A stretch of DNA of 10,986 nt, taken from positions 1-10,986 of the forward strand of contig JAITWF010000090.1 of the NCBI GenBank assembly GCA_031285415.1. The letters run 5' to 3'. The notes beneath the pieces are model-generated. The model was not told where the DNA came from, did no database searches, and saw nothing but the letters and a program-made list of their open reading frames with translations. The position numbers were made by a program, and so were the translations under genes. Shown here one piece after another: positions 7,642-10,986 of the stretch (position 1 is the stretch's first letter; each line of letters opens with the position of its first letter). The stretch comes from Deferribacteraceae bacterium. GTDB lineage: Bacteria > Chrysiogenota > Deferribacteres > Deferribacterales > JAISNW01.

Positions 7642-7654
7642 CCTCCCTGTTACT

Positions 7655-8362
7655 CTAGAACTGCTTATCCATAATCATCTTTCTGATACTTGTGATCGCC
7701 TGTGTTGGGTTCAGCTCTTTCGGGCAAGCCTTCACACAGTTATAGATCGTGTGGCAACGCCATACGCCATGTTTATCGTTTAGTATCGGCAGTCTCTCAT
7801 CTGCGCCCTCGTCACGACTGTCAACGAGGTATCTCCACGCTCTCAAGAAAGCGTTTGGCCCCAGATACTCTTTATCTGACCAGTAGCTTGGGCAGCTCGA
7901 AGAGCAGCAGCCGCATAGGATACACTCGTATAGACCATCCAGAAGCTTTCTATCCTCTGGCGACTGATAGAACTCGCCATCAGGGGTAGGGGACTTGCGG
8001 ATCAGGTACGGCTTTACAGTGATAAACTTGTTAAAGAAATCGTCCACATCCACCACAAGGTCACGCACCACTGGCATACCTGGAAGCGGCTGAATTACGA
8101 TATGTTTGCTGCCGAGATCTTCGATCTTAGTCATGCAGGAGAGCATATTTACGCCGTTTACATTTATACCGTCGGAGCCGCAGACGCCCTCACGGCATGA
8201 TCTGCGGAACGATAGCGTTGGGTCGATCTCCCATTTAATCTGATTCAAGCCTGCGAGCATTAACATCCCTGGGCGGCGAATCTCTACATCGTACTTCTGA
8301 TAGTACGGTTTCGAATCTTTATCTGGATCGTATCGAAATATTTCAAAAGTTACCTTATCCAT
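7655..8362 (-). CDS. sdhB: Succinate dehydrogenase iron-sulfur subunit SdhB
   Basis: This 235-residue subunit carries electrons from the SdhA flavin to quinone through three iron-sulfur clusters on the cytoplasmic face of complex II. The 2Fe-2S site is CREGVCGSDG...C with Cys56, Cys61 and Cys76; the usual third Cys is Asp64, as in E. coli SdhB. The ferredoxin-like half has CILCGCC-SSSCP (Cys147, 150, 153, 157) and RCHTIYNCVKACPKELNPT (Cys203, 209, 213) for the 4Fe-4S and 3Fe-4S clusters. Trp161 in PSYW matches the Trp that lines the quinone site. Length and motifs are full and close to the E. coli/mitochondrial type. ATG at 8362 follows a strong AAGGAGG that overlaps the sdhA stop. It is the last gene of the operon. 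Confidence 0.97.
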   Translation of the reverse strand: MDKVTFEIFRYDPDKDSKPYYQKYDVEIRRPGMLMLAGLNQIKWEIDPTLSFRRSCREGVCGSDGINVNGVNMLSCMTKIEDLGSKHIVIQPLPGMPVVRDLVVDVDDFFNKFITVKPYLIRKSPTPDGEFYQSPEDRKLLDGLYECILCGCCSSSCPSYWSDKEYLGPNAFLRAWRYLVDSRDEGADERLPILNDKHGVWRCHTIYNCVKACPKELNPTQAITSIRKMIMDKQF

Positions 8363-8369
8363 TCTACTG

Positions 8370-8378
8370 TGCCTCCTT
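8370..8378 (-). promoter_or_regulatory. Strong ribosome binding site of sdhB
   Basis: AAGGAGG on the minus strand sits between the sdhA TAA (8377-8379), which it overlaps, and the sdhB ATG. This is the best Shine-Dalgarno match in the window and fits tight coupling of SdhA and SdhB synthesis. Confidence 0.7.
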
Positions 8379-10137
8379 AATACGCACGCTTTTTAGGCGG
8401 AAACGATGGAACCGTTAGCGGTGTGAGTCTCACTGGGCGGTAGTCGATATTGATACTGCCATCTGGATTTAGCGACGCTTCGGTATGTTTTAGATATGTA
8501 GCGTCGTCTCTCTCTGGATAATCCTCACGGCTGTGTCCGCCTCTAGACTCTTTACGAGCAAGAGCTGCAACAGCAGCAGTTTTAGCCACCATCAGCATAT
8601 TATCTATCTCGAGTGCCTCTATAAGATCAAGGTTGTATACAGTTGATCTATCGTCAATACGATAATCTTTCAACATCCCCTCAAGCTCGTTGATATCAGC
8701 GATAGCCCTCTTCATAAGCTCTTCGGTGCGGAAAACGCCCACATTTAGCTGCATTGTGTTTGTTAGCTTCTCATAGATATCGTTGAATCTGTATTTGCCG
8801 TTAGCGTTTGCATATTTTGTCAAACGTGCCATACCCTCTTTGCCAGCGTTCTCTGGTAGATCTGTGATCTTATTCTCTTTGGCGTACTTAGCGGCTCTCT
8901 CGCCAGCGGTTCTGCCGAATACTACGAGATCTAGTAGAGAGTTGGTGCCGAGTCGGTTTGCGCCATGAACGCTTGCCGCACATTCGCCAGCGGCGTACAG
9001 ACCTGGAACTACTGTGTTGTACTCGCCATTTTTGCCGGTGATCACGTCGCCAAAGTGGTTGGTAGAGATACCACCGTTCTGGTAGTGAGCTGTAGGCACT
9101 ATAGGTATAAACTCTTTCGTGCAATCGACACCTGCAAAGACAAGTGCAAGCTCGTGAATACCTGGGAGTTTCTCCATGATTGCATCGTGTCCCATATGGT
9201 CGATCTTGAGGTTGATATAATCTTTCTTGGCACCGCAGCCACGCCCTTCGATGATCTCCTGCCCTATGCAGCGAGATACGATATCACGTGGAGCGAGGTC
9301 TTTGATCGTAGGGGCGTAACGCTCCATAAATCTTTCGCCTTTGCTATTGAGTAGATATCCACCTTCGCCACGAACCGCCTCTGTGATGAGGTTTCCATGT
9401 CCGTAGATCCCTGTTGGGTGGAATTGGAAGAACTCTGGGTCTGACCATGAAAATCCAGCTCTCATTGCCATTGCAACACCGTCGCCAGTGTTGATATGTG
9501 CGTTTGAGTTGGTTTCAAAGATACGGCAGTTTCCGCCAGAGGCGAGGACGATCGCCTTTGCGTGGAACATATGGAGTTGACCCGATTTCATGTCGAAGCA
9601 GAGTACGCCGACGGCTGTGCCGTTGTTTACGACAAGCTCGAGTGCGTAGAATTCGCTATAAAACTGTGTGCCTTGCGCCACTGATTTTTCGAATAGGGTC
9701 TGTAGCATAGCATGCCCTGTGCGGTCTGCAACGTAGCACGCTCTTTTAACAGGGCGTTCGCCGAAGTTTGCGGTGTGTCCGCCGAATGGGCGTTGTGCAA
9801 TCTTCCCCTCTTTGGTACGGTTGAACGGCATGCCGATATGTTCAAGCTCGATGATCATCGATGGAGCGAGTTTTGTCATATACTCGCAAGCATCTTGGTC
9901 GCCGAGGTAGTCGCCACCCTTAACGGTATCGAACATGTGCCAGAGCCAGTTATCCTCTTCCATATTGCCTAGAGAGGCGGAGATACCGCCCTGTGCGCTG
10001 ATTGTGTGGCTTCTGGTAGGGTATACTTCGGATATAACGGCTGTTTTGACGTACTGAGACGCCACCTGTGCGGCGTTAAGCCCTGCGCCGCCAGCACCTA
10101 CAACCAGTACATCATATACGTGATTTTCTATTTTCAT
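8377..10137 (-). CDS. sdhA: Succinate dehydrogenase flavoprotein subunit SdhA
   Basis: The 586-residue catalytic subunit oxidises succinate to fumarate using covalently bound FAD, at the cytoplasmic face of the membrane. The dinucleotide fold GAGGAGLNAA is at 14-23. The FAD-linking His is His44 in RSHTISAQGG. Active-site residues are His240 (FHPTG), Arg284 (LAPRDIVSR), His351 (HYQNGGI) and Arg395 (GANRLGTNSLLD). The C-terminal RSGGHS-like stretch is present as SRGGHSREDYPERDD (531-545). I chose the Met at 10137, which starts MKIENHVYDVLVVGAG and has GAGGGG upstream. An in-frame ATG at 10176 would add 13 residues and overlap sdhD by 20 bases without family support. With 10137 the gap to sdhD is 19 bases. 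The succinate dehydrogenase call over fumarate reductase rests on the SdhCDAB order and E. coli-SDH-like SdhB, SdhC and SdhD. Confidence 0.97.
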   Translation of the reverse strand: MKIENHVYDVLVVGAGGAGLNAAQVASQYVKTAVISEVYPTRSHTISAQGGISASLGNMEEDNWLWHMFDTVKGGDYLGDQDACEYMTKLAPSMIIELEHIGMPFNRTKEGKIAQRPFGGHTANFGERPVKRACYVADRTGHAMLQTLFEKSVAQGTQFYSEFYALELVVNNGTAVGVLCFDMKSGQLHMFHAKAIVLASGGNCRIFETNSNAHINTGDGVAMAMRAGFSWSDPEFFQFHPTGIYGHGNLITEAVRGEGGYLLNSKGERFMERYAPTIKDLAPRDIVSRCIGQEIIEGRGCGAKKDYINLKIDHMGHDAIMEKLPGIHELALVFAGVDCTKEFIPIVPTAHYQNGGISTNHFGDVITGKNGEYNTVVPGLYAAGECAASVHGANRLGTNSLLDLVVFGRTAGERAAKYAKENKITDLPENAGKEGMARLTKYANANGKYRFNDIYEKLTNTMQLNVGVFRTEELMKRAIADINELEGMLKDYRIDDRSTVYNLDLIEALEIDNMLMVAKTAAVAALARKESRGGHSREDYPERDDATYLKHTEASLNPDGSINIDYRPVRLTPLTVPSFPPKKRAY

Positions 10138-10156
10138 AAATTTATTCCCCTCTTCA

Positions 10157-10459
10157 TCAAATGAATGAAAGCCCAAGGGCGAATAGTGTTACTCCTGCAC
10201 CCCAGTATGCTATCTGTAGGATCAGGCGAAAGGTACGACAAGATACGTAGTCGTCTGTGATCATCTTGAAGCCTGAAAATGTGTGCCATAGACCAAATGC
10301 CAGCACAGGGAATACAAGCCAAGCGTCTACGTTATGCGCCCCATTGAACGCCGTTTGGTAGAATATTATGACGCCGCATATTGCGATAATTATCCCTGAT
10401 ATGCGCTGAAATAGCCATGCAAAAGAGCCAGTGTTGCCAGTTCCATTATATTTATACAT
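10157..10459 (-). CDS. sdhD: Succinate dehydrogenase membrane anchor subunit SdhD
   Basis: The 100-residue hydrophobic protein has three predicted membrane helices (about 18-37, 47-65 and 78-99). With SdhC it binds haem b and forms the quinone site of complex II. FQRISG at 17-22 begins the first helix. His59 in FGLWHTFSGFKMITDDY matches the haem ligand of E. coli SdhD (HAWIGMWQVLTDY), and the Asp-Tyr at 70-71 matches the conserved quinone-site pair. It is slightly shorter than the roughly 115 residues of E. coli SdhD. The start lies 10 bases after sdhC, with a G-rich ribosome site overlapping the sdhC stop. It may be labelled SdhC/SdhD-like anchor elsewhere, since these subunits diverge fast. 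Confidence 0.88.
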   Translation of the reverse strand: MYKYNGTGNTGSFAWLFQRISGIIIAICGVIIFYQTAFNGAHNVDAWLVFPVLAFGLWHTFSGFKMITDDYVSCRTFRLILQIAYWGAGVTLFALGLSFI

Positions 10460-10469
10460 ATTTTGCCCC

Positions 10470-10838
10470 CTACGCCGCTGCGCCGCTAGCTATAATCTTG
10501 AACGCAAATATTGCGCCAACAACCGCCACAATAGCAACGGTAGCTAGAAGGTGTGGCAGAAATTTCTTTCTATCAGCCGAGGAGCAGAACTCCATAAGGA
10601 TGATCCTGATTCCGTTGAAGGCGTGCAGCACGAAGAGCACGGACATAACGGCAACTACAGGCTTTAGTTTCACTAGATCGCCCACAAAGCTGCATATGCC
10701 AGAGATCCCTAGCAGATGGAAGATCAGAAACAGACCGATCAGTACGCCCGACACTCGGTGAAAGAGCCACATCACCATGCCAGGGTGTTTGCGATAGCCA
10801 ACTTTGGCTGAGTACGACACCAGATCCTTACGCGGCAT
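10470..10838 (-). CDS. sdhC: Succinate dehydrogenase cytochrome b subunit SdhC
   Basis: The 122-residue membrane anchor is the first gene of the sdh operon. It has three hydrophobic segments (about 25-48, 58-82 and 95-117). The helix I motif HRVSGVLIG at 27-35 is the family signature; its Ser30 corresponds to the quinone-site Ser. His72 in LHAFNGIRIILME matches the HxxxGIR haem-ligand motif of SdhC. The N-terminal stretch RKHPGMVMWLFHR (16-28) is typical of proteobacterial SdhC-type anchors. The ATG at 10838 has AGGAG six to seven bases upstream. It pairs with SdhD to hold SdhAB on the inner membrane and pass electrons to ubiquinone or menaquinone. Confidence 0.9.
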   Translation of the reverse strand: MPRKDLVSYSAKVGYRKHPGMVMWLFHRVSGVLIGLFLIFHLLGISGICSFVGDLVKLKPVVAVMSVLFVLHAFNGIRIILMEFCSSADRKKFLPHLLATVAIVAVVGAIFAFKIIASGAAA

Positions 10839-10878
10839 AATACACTCCTACTATATTTCTTTTTTAAAACATAACTTG

Positions 10879-10884
10879 ATTATA
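10879..10884 (-). promoter_or_regulatory. Alternative -10 box for the sdh operon
   Basis: A perfect TATAAT lies on the minus strand 40 bases before sdhC. There is no matching -35 at 17 bases (CGTTAG there), so it is less convincing than the promoter at 10899-10927. It could serve as a second start. Confidence 0.25.
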
Positions 10885-10898
10885 TTTGTTTGTATATG

Positions 10899-10927
10899 AT
10901 TCTAACGGATTAATTTGAATGTGTCAA
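10899..10927 (-). promoter_or_regulatory. Near-consensus sigma-70 promoter of sdhCDAB
   Basis: On the minus strand TTGACA (10922-10927, perfect -35) is followed by exactly 17 bases and TAGAAT (10899-10904, five of six -10 bases). Transcription would start near 10892, giving a leader of about 54 bases before sdhC. No clear operator was recognised next to it. Confidence 0.65.
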
Positions 10928-10960
10928 ATGGGAAAGAGTATCTGATTATGAAAATATGAA

Positions 10961-10986
10961 ACCACCCCGCCCTTCGGGCACCCCTC
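10961..10986. repeat. Edge of a dispersed GC-rich palindromic element, cut by window end
   Basis: The last 26 bases abruptly change from AT-rich to ACCACCCCGCCCTTCGGGC-ACCCCTC. They contain the small hairpin GCCC-TTC-GGGC (10969-10979), and a larger palindrome probably continues past the edge. The composition and CCACCCC/ACCCCTC borders resemble widespread intergenic palindromic repeats. It lies upstream of the sdh promoter. Confidence 0.4.

Larger units (their letters stand above)
7278..7654. other. Intergenic region without a convincing gene
   Basis: This gap of about 375 bases separates the sdh operon from the signalling cluster. From the sdh side it holds a terminator-like hairpin (7620-7641), a tandem GACTAGG pair (7608-7621), a short hairpin (7582-7602), a longer foldable repeat-like element (7408-7606) and an AT-rich promoter zone (7290-7375). 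A 42-codon plus-strand frame (7381-7509) is open, but I do not accept it as a gene. No tRNA or known RNA is recognised. Confidence 0.7.

Noticed and set aside
7702..7989. Plus-strand open frame of 95 codons
   Set aside because: It is antisense to the cysteine-rich half of SdhB, with no independent support.
8200..8225. Missing third Cys in the SdhB 2Fe-2S motif as a defect
   Set aside because: The Asp at this position is also found in E. coli SdhB and is a normal variant of the family.
8965..9354. Plus-strand open frame of 129 codons
   Set aside because: It is antisense to conserved SdhA active-site sequence and is a shadow frame.
10138..10176. Longer N-terminus for SdhA from ATG at 10176
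   Set aside because: It overlaps sdhD by 20 bases and adds 13 residues before the usual start of the flavin fold. The Met at 10137 has its own ribosome site.

Overview
The window is a stretch of a Gram-negative bacterial chromosome with every convincing gene on the minus strand. The organism looks proteobacterial in the broad sense. The succinate dehydrogenase subunits are of the E. coli/mitochondrial SdhCDAB type. The histidine kinase has the IIHQWKQPL-type H-box that I associate with Campylobacterota and delta-like lineages. The oligopeptidase is of the OpdA/PrlC type. A. T-rich codons such as ATA are frequent. I cannot name the genus from sequence alone.

Layout, read in the direction of transcription (high to low coordinates). 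(1) 10986-10839: regulatory region with the edge of a dispersed GC-rich palindromic element, a near-consensus sigma-70 promoter and the sdhC ribosome site. (2) 10838-7655: a compact sdhC-sdhD-sdhA-sdhB operon with gaps of 10, 19 and 14 bases, encoding respiratory complex II. (3) 7654-7278: a gap of about 375 bases without a convincing gene. It holds a terminator-like hairpin, a roughly 200-base structured or repeat-like element with inverted ends, and an AT-rich promoter. (4) 7277-1: a probable second operon of four genes. These are a cNMP-like/CBS/DUF294 protein with an apparently inactivated nucleotidyltransferase site, a membrane-anchored PAS-PAS histidine kinase, an M3 oligopeptidase, and a membrane EIIC-EAL fusion that runs off the left edge. 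Gaps are 16 and 53 bases, then a 4-base ATGA overlap.

The sdh operon is housekeeping metabolism: it oxidises succinate in the TCA cycle and feeds electrons to quinone. The second cluster is mainly about sensing and signalling. It combines nucleotide-sensing domains, a histidine kinase without an adjacent response regulator in view, and a PTS-permease-like membrane domain fused to a cyclic-di-GMP phosphodiesterase domain. The most unusual items are the EIIC-EAL fusion, the loss of both metal-binding aspartates in the DUF294 protein, and the structured intergenic element at about 7408-7606.
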